From: Paenibacillus aceris
Lineage (GTDB): Bacteria; Bacillota; Bacilli; Paenibacillales; NBRC-103111
DNA length: 64,000 bases
Direction of reading: 5' to 3'
Assembly: GCF_017874035.1 (NCBI RefSeq)
Contig: NZ_JAGGKV010000004.1
Location: 186,001 to 250,000, forward strand
A program made the translations under genes and the position numbers. Shown here in pieces: positions 8,792 through 16,596 of the stretch. A model generated the notes under the pieces. That model was not told where the DNA came from and made no database searches. It saw only the letters and a program-made list of their open reading frames with translations. Each line of letters begins with the position of its first letter. Position 1 is the stretch's first letter.

Positions 8792-9301
8792 TTATCTGAC
8801 AAGCAGCTTCTCGAAGCAGTAGTACGGCTCTCGCCGTATCGGAAACCGAATCGTGCCAATCTTCTGATACCCGGATCGCACATACAGCTGAGCCGCTCCC
8901 GGGTTCCCCGAAAAAACGTCGAGCCGTATGCTCACGCCACCTGCCATTCGTGCTTGCTCCTCGGCGAATTGCAGCAGCTTCTTGCCTAAGCCTTGCCCTT
9001 GATAAGCGGGATCGACCGCCAACCGATGAATGCAGCGAGCCTGCCCTGCCTCTTGATCGATCCATGGCAAGCCTTCATAGCGCGAGCTTTGCCGGGAGTC
9101 CACCACGACGGCTCCAATCATGGCATCGCCGTCTCGAAGACCGAAGGCTGTGCCTCTTTTCAAATCGCCTTGAATCACGAACCGATTGGGATACAGCCAA
9201 TCCCACTGATGTACACCCCGCTGCTTCAAATCTGCCGAAACCGTTCTGTACAGCGATAATAAACTTTTCGTATCCGTTTTGGTTAGCCGAGTGATCTCCA
9301 T
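8792..9301 (-). CDS. GNAT family N-acetyltransferase
   Basis: 169 aa. The acetyl-CoA site reads LAVDPAYQGQGLGKKLL, the classical V-x3-YQGQGIG-type motif A. It is followed by LDVFSGNPGAAQLYVRSGYQKIG, the typical motif B where a residue near the Tyr protonates CoA. The ATG at 9299-9301 was preferred to a GTG at 9317-9319 because GGAGGGAGA lies seven bases before the former and overlaps the latter. It is the last gene of the TetR - VC0807-like - GNAT operon, 18 bp after the membrane protein gene. The acetyl acceptor is unknown; resistance or detoxification is possible given the TetR context. Confidence 0.85.
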   Translation of the reverse strand: MEITRLTKTDTKSLLSLYRTVSADLKQRGVHQWDWLYPNRFVIQGDLKRGTAFGLRDGDAMIGAVVVDSRQSSRYEGLPWIDQEAGQARCIHRLAVDPAYQGQGLGKKLLQFAEEQARMAGGVSIRLDVFSGNPGAAQLYVRSGYQKIGTIRFPIRREPYYCFEKLLVR

Positions 9302-9319
9302 ATTGCCATCTCCCTCCAC

Positions 9320-9931
9320 CTATACGCGGTTCGTCTTGAGCTGATTCAATTTAGCTGCAGAATGCCGGCGATAAACAACCGTCCATAACACGGCGGCACC
9401 GATGAAGCCATACAGCACAAAGTTCGAAAGCGCCAAATAGCTTCCCGTCGAAAGCTCATAGACCATCACCACTCGAACCGCAGCCTCCATCGTCAGCATC
9501 ATTCCCCATACGAATGTCATTAATCTCATGACAAAACGAAAGTAAGCATAGTCCCAGTTCGCTGCAAAGTTAGGTTGAGTAATGAACCGAAGCGCCAAAT
9601 AGTACATGATCGGACGGCGAAAAAACAACGAGACTAAGAAAACCACTCCGACTGAAGCTGTGATTAGCGATTCTCTGACGAGCAGAATTTTTTCGCTGCC
9701 ACCCATGCCTACGAGAACTAACGTCAATAGGAATGTAAACAGCATCAATCCTCCGAAAGCATCCAGTTTGCGGTGTTTGACCAGATGAACCAGATTATCA
9801 AGCAGCGGTACCATCGTAGCTATCGACAGAGCGGCGATGCTGCTCATGTAGTGGGTTAACCAAACATATAACCCCCAAGGTACAAGGCCATTAACCAGCA
9901 GTGTAAAAATGACATAATTTCGCTTTGACAC
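9320..9931 (-). CDS. VC0807-family integral membrane protein
   Basis: 203 aa from a GTG start preceded by AAGGAGTG. It contains about six hydrophobic segments. The region RESLITASVGVVFLVSLFFRR is characteristic of the VC0807 group of membrane proteins, which resemble intracellular-septation proteins but lack an assigned function. It lies 27 bp after the TetR gene on the same strand and 18 bp before the GNAT gene, so the three form an operon under TetR control. An envelope or export role is only a guess. Confidence 0.75.
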   Translation of the reverse strand: MSKRNYVIFTLLVNGLVPWGLYVWLTHYMSSIAALSIATMVPLLDNLVHLVKHRKLDAFGGLMLFTFLLTLVLVGMGGSEKILLVRESLITASVGVVFLVSLFFRRPIMYYLALRFITQPNFAANWDYAYFRFVMRLMTFVWGMMLTMEAAVRVVMVYELSTGSYLALSNFVLYGFIGAAVLWTVVYRRHSAAKLNQLKTNRV

Positions 9932-9958
9932 GTTATATCACTCCTTCAATAGGATTAA

Positions 9959-10546
9959 TTAGCGCAATGCGCGAGTCATGAAAGCAACTAATTCCTCTAC
10001 GGTCATTCGGCTGAACTCTTGATTAATTGTATTTTGAACCCGCATGCCATATAAAAAAGTAACCAGCCCCTCGGACGTCTTCGTTTCGTCCACTTCTGCG
10101 GGAATGACGCCGTGCTGTTTACCGACTTCAATCCACTTGGTACATGTCTGCAGCGTGAACCCATACACCTCTTGCACAATCTGCGCAACTTTCGCGTTGT
10201 CCATCTGACTGAGCAGATAGATGAAAATTTTGTTCGTTACATTGCTATGGCTTGCTGAGCGAAGCATCCCTTCCGCAATGAGCTGCAGCGGATTGTCCAG
10301 CCCTGAGGTTTGCGGGCTGTTCACCACCTCTGTGAAGCGTGCGTTGATTTGCTCCACGCGGGATTTCAGAAGCAAGCCAAGCAGCTCATCTTTGCCTGTT
10401 ACATAGTGGTAAATAGCCCCTTTGGACAATCCAGTACGTTGGATAATATCTTGCAACGTCGTTTGCCTGCATCCCTTTTCCTGGATAAGCGCCTCCGTGG
10501 CGTCCATAATCGATTGAAAACTTCCATTTGCTGATCCTGATGACAT
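9959..10546 (-). CDS. TetR-family transcriptional repressor
   Basis: 195 aa. The N-terminal HTH is clear: ATEALIQEKGCRQTTLQDIIQRTGLSKGAIYHYVTGKDELL (described here as residues about 16-56, with the DNA-reading KGAIYHYV helix). The C-terminal helical domain would bind a ligand. The start is the ATG at 10544-10546, with AGGAGG ten bases upstream; the ATG three codons earlier nearly abuts that site. Two matching palindromic sites in its own promoter (10570-10618) point to autoregulation and control of the two downstream genes. Confidence 0.9.
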   Translation of the reverse strand: MSSGSANGSFQSIMDATEALIQEKGCRQTTLQDIIQRTGLSKGAIYHYVTGKDELLGLLLKSRVEQINARFTEVVNSPQTSGLDNPLQLIAEGMLRSASHSNVTNKIFIYLLSQMDNAKVAQIVQEVYGFTLQTCTKWIEVGKQHGVIPAEVDETKTSEGLVTFLYGMRVQNTINQEFSRMTVEELVAFMTRALR

Positions 10547-10569
10547 CCTGCTCATTCCTCCTGGCGCGT

Positions 10570-10625
10570 ACCGACCGACGGTCTGTTATGGGATTATCTT
10601 ACAATACCGACCAGCGGTTTGTAAA
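10570..10625 (-). promoter_or_regulatory. TetR operon promoter with two putative operators
   Basis: On the minus strand, TTTACA (10620-10625) and TAAGAT (10596-10601), 18 bp apart, make a reasonable sigma-A promoter. Two copies of ACCGACC-N2-CGGT (as read on the plus strand) lie at 10606-10618, inside the spacer, and 10570-10582, just after the expected start point. They are 36 bp apart. Each has ACCG/CGGT inverted arms, as expected for a TetR operator. Confidence 0.7.
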
Positions 10626-10689
10626 GGGGTTTTTGCTGCATCGATAAAAAACCAGCTTCCGTTGGCTTCGTGAGACGGCCTTTTTCGCG

Positions 10690-10723
10690 CAAAAAAAACC
10701 GCACGATTAACTCGTGCAGTTTC
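10690..10723 (-). terminator. Rho-independent terminator after the histidine kinase
   Basis: The minus-strand stem AACTGCACGA / TCGTGCGGTT with a five-base loop is followed by more than six T. It lies 10 bp after the histidine kinase stop codon. Confidence 0.85.
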
Positions 10724-10732
10724 CACAATCCG

Positions 10733-12325
10733 TCATCCTAATGGCAGTGTAACCTCAAACCGCGTCCCATAGCCTTTCGTTGAGGTCGCTGTCATCGTCC
10801 CCTGATGATTATCAATGATTCGGTAACAAATCGATAAACCAAGCCCAACGCCGTTTTCTTTCGTTGTAAAAAATGGGTTCACGATCTGATCCAATTCTTC
10901 CTTGGTCATGCCTCCCCCATTATCTTCGATCATGATCTTAAATCGGTCATTGGCCAGATCTAATTCTGCGCTTAGCTGAATGACCCCATTTTTTTCTATG
11001 GATTCGATTGCATTTTGTAGGAGGTTAACGAGGACCTGCTTAATTTGTGTAGGGTCAATCATCGCAACCGTTAATGTGTTATCAATGTTTGCTCGAATGG
11101 CTGTATTTTTTAAGATAGCTTGACTATCCATAAATCGAATGGTGTCTCTCAGAAATTCCTGAATGTGAATGGCTTTTCGATCCGGTGAGCTCGGCTTGGC
11201 CATTAACACAAAGTCGGATACAAGCTGCTTCATGCTCTGAAGTTCTGTATCAATCAAATCTTTGTAGCTCCATAATTTTTGCGGCTCGTTAGACTGACTG
11301 CTAAGCTGAAAAAAACCGATGATGGCTGTAAGCGGATTACGGATCTCATGTGCTAAACCCGCGGCTAATTTCCCAATGGCCGAAAATTTTTCCGAGTTAA
11401 TCACTTGTCTCTCCAATACTACGCGATCAGTGATGTCACGAAACTGAGCAAAGGCGCCGAGCAGCTCACCTTGTTCATTTAAAATAGGCAGCACATCAAA
11501 GAGACACACATTTTCTTGATCAAGGGACGTACGGAGCGTGAGCTCGATGTTTTCACTCTGCTTGCGATATTTCAGCGCTTGGTAAAAATAGCTGCCAAAA
11601 TGTTCAAACGGAAATACCGGTGTGCCCGTCACGCTCGTCCGATTTCTTCCCGTTATTTTTTCCGCAAACGCATTAAATTCCGTTATAATTCCTCGTTCAT
11701 CCGTCATAATGATGCCATTGCGCATATTATTGACAACAAGCTGCTGGACAAGATTTTGATTATGATTAGTAATGTGCAATGACAATTCCCGCTCGATGGA
11801 GTCAACCATATTCGCAAGCAGCGCTAAATATGCAGGATGATGATGCTCCACAGAAGTCATGATTGAAATAGCACCCGATAGGTTGTGAAAATTGGCGAAA
11901 TGGAAGGGGACGCAATAACAAGCGCTTTCCGCCAGCATTGTATGATAGTGTTCCTTACCTATAATCTGTATAGGTTTTTGTTCGCGCAGTGCAAGCGCCA
12001 CCACATTCGTCCCCATAAACTCTTCATCACACTTAATGCCTTCGTGAATACCCAGTTTGCTTATGGTGTGCTTCATCGTCTCATCACCGTAATTATCTAA
12101 AATATAACCGGTATCATTCGTTACGACGATGAGATGAGGCGTCCCGGACAAGAAAGCCAGTATTTTTTCTGCAAAATAATTCGTTACAACTAGGATGTTC
12201 GTATATTTGTGCTTCTCATCTTGAAGTTGTTTGGCTGTCAGCTTAAGTTCCGGCATAGGCAGCTTGTTGGGATCCAGCCCTTGTTGAAAACACCTTTGGC
12301 GGGATTCTTCAATCCATATCTCCAT
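10733..12325 (-). CDS. Orphan sensor histidine kinase with GAF-like and PAS sensor domains
   Basis: 530 aa, no membrane segment, so a soluble cytoplasmic kinase. Residues about 55-185 resemble the GAF-type sensor of sigma-54 activators such as AcoR and DhaR (LIVVTNDTGYILDNYGDE, EFMGTNVVALALREQKPIQ). A PAS domain follows (about 195-305). The dimerisation and phosphoacceptor helix has His326 in GLAHEIRNPLTAI. The ATPase domain has the N-box LVNLLQNAIE, G1 DNGGGMT and G2 GVGLGLSI. The kinase half resembles Bacillus sporulation kinases. No response regulator gene is adjacent, consistent with a phosphorelay-feeding kinase. GAGGAG precedes the ATG. A TATAAT lies about 75 bp upstream on the minus strand (12399-12404). 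The 12326-12528 gap otherwise shows only the GH172 terminator. Confidence 0.88.
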   Translation of the reverse strand: MEIWIEESRQRCFQQGLDPNKLPMPELKLTAKQLQDEKHKYTNILVVTNYFAEKILAFLSGTPHLIVVTNDTGYILDNYGDETMKHTISKLGIHEGIKCDEEFMGTNVVALALREQKPIQIIGKEHYHTMLAESACYCVPFHFANFHNLSGAISIMTSVEHHHPAYLALLANMVDSIERELSLHITNHNQNLVQQLVVNNMRNGIIMTDERGIITEFNAFAEKITGRNRTSVTGTPVFPFEHFGSYFYQALKYRKQSENIELTLRTSLDQENVCLFDVLPILNEQGELLGAFAQFRDITDRVVLERQVINSEKFSAIGKLAAGLAHEIRNPLTAIIGFFQLSSQSNEPQKLWSYKDLIDTELQSMKQLVSDFVLMAKPSSPDRKAIHIQEFLRDTIRFMDSQAILKNTAIRANIDNTLTVAMIDPTQIKQVLVNLLQNAIESIEKNGVIQLSAELDLANDRFKIMIEDNGGGMTKEELDQIVNPFFTTKENGVGLGLSICYRIIDNHQGTMTATSTKGYGTRFEVTLPLG

Positions 12326-12469
12326 GTGATTCTCCTCAATTTATTGGCTCAGCATTTGGAATGGCATAGGCTCTTGAATCCATCCCTATTTTAGTAAATT
12401 ATACCATAGGACTCAACCAATACATATGACACGAATGTACTAATATTCGCCTCTTAAGAAATATTCAAA

Positions 12470-12511
12470 GGGGCTGTCTCTTAGGGCCGTTCAGCCCATG
12501 GAGACAACCCC
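12470..12511 (-). terminator. Hairpin terminator after the GH172 gene
   Basis: GGGGCTGTCTC pairs with GAGACAACCCC, and an inner GGGC/GCCC stem strengthens it. On the minus strand it is followed by TTTGAATATTTC, a weak T tract. It lies 18 bp after the GH172 stop codon. Confidence 0.6.
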
Positions 12512-12528
12512 ATTATGAAGTTAGATCA

Positions 12529-13635
12529 TTATCTAGGCCATCTTTGTTTCACCGAAAGCAAAATCGGGAAATCCGCATGCGGCTCCCTCTGATACCAGTA
12601 TGCGACAGATGAGACATCATCGGATCGTTCAAATAAGTGAGAATGATCATGGCCAATTTGCTGAATTGTCACCTTCAAATCGTGCTCAAACCGAATCGGA
12701 TCAGGCAGATGCCAGCGGTACATGCCATGCATAGGCACTTGATGACCATACCACGCGTCAATACCTGCAGCATCCTTGTAGTAGGTATATCCTAAGTATG
12801 GCGTGGAATAGGACTCCGGCTCATTGGTGTTCAAATTAGAGAAACACCAGGCACCACCCACATAATCCTCTGTCCCCGTTCCGCAAATCGTCGGCCATTC
12901 AACATCACCGTCCATAAAGAACTTGATCTCTCCCTCTCCCCACCAATTCCGTTCAAGCGCCGCCCAAGCCAGGTATGTTCCCACATATTGTCCGGCACCT
13001 TTGACATTGTCTAGAATCGTGTAATCCTTCCCTATTTCTGTCATGCGCTCTCTACGCCACTGAGCATGAAAGTAAGCTGCATTTTCCGGAAGATCATCAA
13101 CAAGCGTGTAGTTAAAAGTATAGAAAAATCCGCCAATATCATGAGCGTGCTGATTCTCAATGGTGATTTTGGCAGACGTTCGAAAAGGCATTGGAAAATA
13201 ACAATTCATCCCGCCAGTCGGATTAACCGTAATGGGAAGCGAATTGACGTTGTTGCGCCTTGCGAAGCCGTTGCAGAAGAAGTCCCCTAGAGGAACTTCA
13301 ACAGAAGGAGTTTCTTCACCGTCCCAATACATCCTAAGCACGAGATCTCGAAGTACAAACTGTGCATCATGCCCTTTGGCACCCGTTTTATCGGTAACAG
13401 TCATCCAAAAATGCTGAAGAATGCCCGTTCCCTGAATTTCCGCCAGCGTAACCGTCTCTCCTTTATTTAAATGAATGCAAGGACGGCCTTTTCTGGCAAC
13501 GCCTAGGTTGCTTGCTTCCTTGCCCCCTATCCCTTTCTCGCCCGTCGGATTTTCCGCAGTAATCGAACGCGTCCGTCCTTTTGTCACAAGAGGAGCCGTA
13601 AATAAGCCGTTCCCTAAGCCAAACTGTTGCAGCAT
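12529..13635 (-). CDS. Glycoside hydrolase family 172 (DUF2961) protein
   Basis: 368 aa. DUF2961 proteins were classified as GH172; characterised members act on difructose dianhydride or on alpha-fructofuranosides/D-arabinofuranosides. The family shows here as a double beta-sandwich chain with ILQHFWMTVTD, LRMYWDGEETPSVEVPLGDFF and WWGEGEIKFFMDGD plus GTGTEDYVGGAW, the last carrying the acidic residues used in catalysis. No signal peptide is present, so it is cytoplasmic. The ATG at 13633-13635 was chosen because GAGGTG lies six bases upstream; longer starts are possible seven codons earlier. It is divergent from an AraC regulator and stands alone. The true substrate here is unknown; a furanoside such as arabinofuranose is plausible in this pectin context. 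Confidence 0.87.
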   Translation of the reverse strand: MLQQFGLGNGLFTAPLVTKGRTRSITAENPTGEKGIGGKEASNLGVARKGRPCIHLNKGETVTLAEIQGTGILQHFWMTVTDKTGAKGHDAQFVLRDLVLRMYWDGEETPSVEVPLGDFFCNGFARRNNVNSLPITVNPTGGMNCYFPMPFRTSAKITIENQHAHDIGGFFYTFNYTLVDDLPENAAYFHAQWRRERMTEIGKDYTILDNVKGAGQYVGTYLAWAALERNWWGEGEIKFFMDGDVEWPTICGTGTEDYVGGAWCFSNLNTNEPESYSTPYLGYTYYKDAAGIDAWYGHQVPMHGMYRWHLPDPIRFEHDLKVTIQQIGHDHSHLFERSDDVSSVAYWYQREPHADFPILLSVKQRWPR

Positions 13636-13685
13636 GTCCATCACCTCATGTATCATTTATTGTTGTCACTTACTCTTATTATAAA

Positions 13686-13741
13686 ATATTAAATGAGCAT
13701 TTCTTTAGCATGTATTGCTTTTTCACTTACCATATATTGCT
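13686..13741 (-). promoter_or_regulatory. GH172 promoter with AraC-type direct repeats 22 bp apart
   Basis: On the minus strand, AGCAATATATG (13731-13741) and AGCAATACATG (13709-13719) repeat with an exact 22-bp period. A -10-like TAATAT follows at 13686-13691, and a TATAAT overlaps further downstream at 13678-13683. Such direct repeats abutting the -35 region are the usual layout for AraC-family activator half-sites. The divergent AraC gene starts 12 bp beyond the outer repeat, so it is the likely binder and may repress itself. Confidence 0.6.
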
Positions 13742-13752
13742 GAGGTGTTAGT

Positions 13753-14622
13753 ATGAATTTGGAACAAATATCGCCTTTTATTCGCGTCGCGATGGATAGT
13801 ATTATCGAAACGCCTTGGACGATTACGGAACGGGTCATTTGGGATTATGAACTATTGTTTTTGATGGAAGGAAATTTAGAGGTAACGGTAGAAGGACAAA
13901 CTTACGAAGGCAGTCCGGGAGATGTTTTCTTTTTCAAGCCCAACGAGCGGCACACCATCTGTTCAAAAGGTTCACAAACGATTCGGCAGCCTCACATCCA
14001 TTTCGATATAAATATGCAGCCCGATAGCCAAGAGGTAACGGTCTCTTTTAAGTCCCGCGACCAGATGAGCGAGAAAGAACAAGGATGGTTTCGAGATGAT
14101 CTGCTATCCTCGCACCCGTATGTCATCCCCCATCACTTTCGTCCCCGGGACCCCGCTCGCTTTGAACAGCTGCTTTTCGACGTCATAACCGAATATGAAA
14201 CAAAACCTCCTTATTATGAGTTCCGTGTCAAAAGCGGTATGCTTGATCTATTAGCTCATCTGTTGCGAGAACAATATTACGGCAGCCGTACTAACAAGGA
14301 CGGGCAGTTTGAGTTTCTTTCTGAGATCCGAACCTATATCGATATTCGTGTCAACCAGCCTGTAACGCTTGAAGAGTTAACGAACAAATTTCATGTAAGT
14401 AAATTTCATCTCATCCATTTATTCAAAAACATGTTTCAAATGACGCCGATCCAGTACCACCAGCACATTCGCATGGAAAGAGCCAAAAACATGATCCAAT
14501 TTTCCAACACACCCATAAGCCAGATCGCTGATCAACTGGGATTTACGAATATTCATACGTTCAGTCGGGCGTTTAAAACAGTGCTGGGCCAAAGCCCTTC
14601 ACAGTTTCGCAGCAAAAGTTAA
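13753..14622 (+). CDS. AraC-family transcriptional regulator
   Basis: 289 aa. The N-terminal cupin-like domain (about 15-105) includes EGSPGDVFFFKPNERHT, a typical effector pocket with a jelly-roll turn. The C-terminal DNA-binding part (about 190-289) shows two helix-turn-helix motifs: VTLEELTNKFHVSKFHLIHLF, then the ISQIADQLGFTNIHTFSRAF signature with the closing GQSPSQFR. TGAGGTG precedes the ATG. It is divergent from the GH172 gene with 117 bp between starts, and the 22-bp direct repeats between them are its probable binding site. Confidence 0.9.
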   Translation: MNLEQISPFIRVAMDSIIETPWTITERVIWDYELLFLMEGNLEVTVEGQTYEGSPGDVFFFKPNERHTICSKGSQTIRQPHIHFDINMQPDSQEVTVSFKSRDQMSEKEQGWFRDDLLSSHPYVIPHHFRPRDPARFEQLLFDVITEYETKPPYYEFRVKSGMLDLLAHLLREQYYGSRTNKDGQFEFLSEIRTYIDIRVNQPVTLEELTNKFHVSKFHLIHLFKNMFQMTPIQYHQHIRMERAKNMIQFSNTPISQIADQLGFTNIHTFSRAFKTVLGQSPSQFRSKS

Positions 14623-14646
14623 CATCTAAAAGATGATGACGTGATT

Positions 14647-14675
14647 TTGTGATTAAATCATTTATTTGTTATATT
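14647..14675 (+). promoter_or_regulatory. Candidate sigma-A promoter for the small TTG-start gene
   Basis: TTGTGA (14647-14652) and TATATT (14670-14675) are separated by exactly 17 bp. The start codon lies 54 bp beyond the -10 box. Confidence 0.5.
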
Positions 14676-14728
14676 ACCTTTATCAATTTGGAATTATAGT
14701 GACATTCGAATTCACAGGAGGAAATAAC

Positions 14729-14953
14729 TTGGCTCACTCAGAAACAAAAGAAGACAACATGAACGACTACGCATACCTTATTGAAAATGCGCTCACGATG
14801 GAACTTAGAGTAGAAAATTCCAACGTAGATAAAATTGTAAAAACGATGGATGGACTTGGCTTTAAGGGTAAAAATTCTTGGGCTTCTATGCAGCTGCCAG
14901 ATCATACCGTGATTGAGTTTTGGAAGAAAGAATTAATTAAATCCGAAGCCTAG
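14729..14953 (+). CDS. Small hypothetical protein with a TTG start
   Basis: 74 aa. The chosen start is the TTG at 14729-14731, seven bases after a perfect AGGAGG (14716-14721); the upstream ATG at 14666 has no ribosome site and gives an implausible hydrophobic extension. The block AGGAGGAAATAACTTG is identical to the one starting the gene at 19637. The product is soluble and mixed charged, with a central NVDKIVKTMDGLGF segment and a C-terminal DHTVIEFWKKELIK. No family was recognised. Confidence 0.6.
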   Translation: MAHSETKEDNMNDYAYLIENALTMELRVENSNVDKIVKTMDGLGFKGKNSWASMQLPDHTVIEFWKKELIKSEA

Positions 14954-14980
14954 CCCTGCGATAAGCAGCTGCCGCCATAA

Positions 14981-15162
14981 ATAAGGGAACTCCATTCCCC
15001 TATTTATGCAAATAGCGGATTTTCATGGGTTGGAGGGGAACTACAGGCCCTTATTCAATCTCATCGTCCAAATATGTGTCAAACATGGCAAAATAGCGGA
15101 CCCTCGTTCCCTCCCCCTCACACAAAGGGCTCTTTTTAACAAAATAACGCCCTGTAGTTCCC
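14981..15162. repeat. Intergenic repeat cluster C (same family as clusters A and B)
   Basis: The units are AGGGAACTCCATTCCCC near 14984, GGGGAACTACAGGCCC near 15034, an inverted AAATAGCGGACCCTCGTTCCC near 15092, and an inverted AAATAACGCCCTGTAGTTCCC near 15142. Spacing is about 50 bp and orientation changes as in the other clusters. It fills most of the 14954-15270 gap; a terminator takes the remainder. Confidence 0.8.
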
Positions 15163-15192
15163 CTATAAACATAGAAATTCTTTAATGTGAAC

Positions 15193-15242
15193 AAAAAAAG
15201 GCATCCACTTAGGCCATTAAGACGCCAAGTGGATACCTTTTC
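15193..15242 (-). terminator. Strong rho-independent terminator of the GH78 operon
   Basis: On the minus strand, AAAAGGTATCCACTTGGC pairs with GCCTAAGTGGATGCCTTTT with one or two imperfections, and the run of seven T completes it. It is 28 bp after the dehydrogenase stop codon. Confidence 0.85.
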
Positions 15243-15270
15243 TGCAAACAGGGCTTACATCGGTTTTCGC

Positions 15271-16560
15271 CTAACCTTTTAATAAATCAGCAATTTTAAC
15301 GGGCTGCCCCGTACGAATCGCACGGTTAGCTGCAATTCCAACTAGAATGGAACGGGCCCCATCCAAATGATTGGCCGCTCTCTTAAATTTGTCCTCCGCC
15401 GGCTCCCCGAATATATCGCTGAGCAATACTGGATCTCCGCCGCCGTGACCGCCAACACCGCTTACCACTTCAACTTCATATGGCTTATCAAACATTGGAA
15501 ACATCCGAATCTCTTTATTTTTTATCGCTCCTTCAAGTGCTTTGTCTCCACCTGAATTGACGTACGATTGCTCCATGATCGACATTTCTAATCGACCTTT
15601 CGTCCCATTAAAAGAAATCCGGTAACCTTCCCAGGGCGAATAGGCATTCAATGAATAAGTCAGTATGGCTTTGTTTTTATAGCGGACAAGCACCCCCATC
15701 GTATCTTCAATGCTGATACCGTCGCCAAAAACATGTTGATCGCGAAGATAACCGTCTTCGTGCTCAGCGTCCAAATACATAGCCTTCAACCGTCCATTTC
15801 GGTCTAAATGCAGTGCAAACGGGTCATCTTCCGCAAGCGGATTCCCCGTCGCCCTGTCGTAGAATTGGGTGACGCCTCGTTGTTCCGCATTCTCCCGTCC
15901 ATAGAAGAGTAAATCACCAAGTGCAAACACCGTTTCCGGTTCCGATCCGATCCAGAAGCTGACGAGATCGAAATGATGCGTCGATTTGTGTACGAGCAGG
16001 CCTCCGCTGTTTCTCTTATCACGATGCCATCGCCGGAAGTAATCAGCACCGTGTTTCGTATTCAATAGCCATTCGAAGTGTACGGAGTTCACCTTGCCAA
16101 TGGCGCCTCCTTCGATCAACTCACGGACTTTCGTATGGTGAGGTGCATACCGGTAGTTGAAAGTAACGCGCACGTTGCGTCCCGTCTTTTCTACCGCATC
16201 AAGAATTTGACGGCATTTTTCCTCGTCAATTGTCATCGGCTTCTCAGTAATCACATCGCAGCCTAACTCCATCGCACGAATAATATACGTATGGTGTGTG
16301 CGGTCAATACTCGTGACGATGACAGCATCCGGTTTCTCAATGGCGATCATAGTGTCGAATGCATCTGGTTTATACGTGCGCACTTCCGGGTAATTGTATT
16401 TTTGTTCCAATTGCTGCTTCGCATAATCCATGCGAGTCTGGTTGACGTCACATAACGCTAACAATTCTGTCGTTTCCCGAAAGTCTGTCGCAATGGCTGA
16501 ATAAAAGAACCTTGCTCGCCCGCCGGCTCCAACTAATACGTACTTTTTCTTGTTCGTCAT
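15271..16560 (-). CDS. Gfo/Idh/MocA-family sugar dehydrogenase
   Basis: 429 aa. Family members oxidise sugars, inositols or their derivatives with NAD(P). The Rossmann motif is VLVGAGGRAR near the N-terminus, and ITEKPMTIDEEKC contains the EKP motif whose Lys takes part in catalysis. RYAPHHTKVRELI and the later HKSTHHFDLVSFWIG provide the substrate-side His residues. The ATG at 16558-16560 was preferred to a GTG three codons earlier because AAAGGGTG sits at a suitable distance. It lies 36 bp after the GH78 gene, so it probably processes the sugar released there, perhaps rhamnose or a linked residue. It is clearly paralogous to the dehydrogenase at 34771 but lacks that protein's cysteine cluster. 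Confidence 0.87.
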   Translation of the reverse strand: MTNKKKYVLVGAGGRARFFYSAIATDFRETTELLALCDVNQTRMDYAKQQLEQKYNYPEVRTYKPDAFDTMIAIEKPDAVIVTSIDRTHHTYIIRAMELGCDVITEKPMTIDEEKCRQILDAVEKTGRNVRVTFNYRYAPHHTKVRELIEGGAIGKVNSVHFEWLLNTKHGADYFRRWHRDKRNSGGLLVHKSTHHFDLVSFWIGSEPETVFALGDLLFYGRENAEQRGVTQFYDRATGNPLAEDDPFALHLDRNGRLKAMYLDAEHEDGYLRDQHVFGDGISIEDTMGVLVRYKNKAILTYSLNAYSPWEGYRISFNGTKGRLEMSIMEQSYVNSGGDKALEGAIKNKEIRMFPMFDKPYEVEVVSGVGGHGGGDPVLLSDIFGEPAEDKFKRAANHLDGARSILVGIAANRAIRTGQPVKIADLLKG

Positions 16561-16596
16561 GCCATTCACCCTTTTATGAGAATTATAAAAGTAACC

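Noticed and set aside
15160..15190. CCTATAAACATAG as a sixth tandem-repeat promoter
   Set aside because: The CC belongs to a repeat-cluster unit, the second half is poor, and a terminator follows at once with no gene start nearby.
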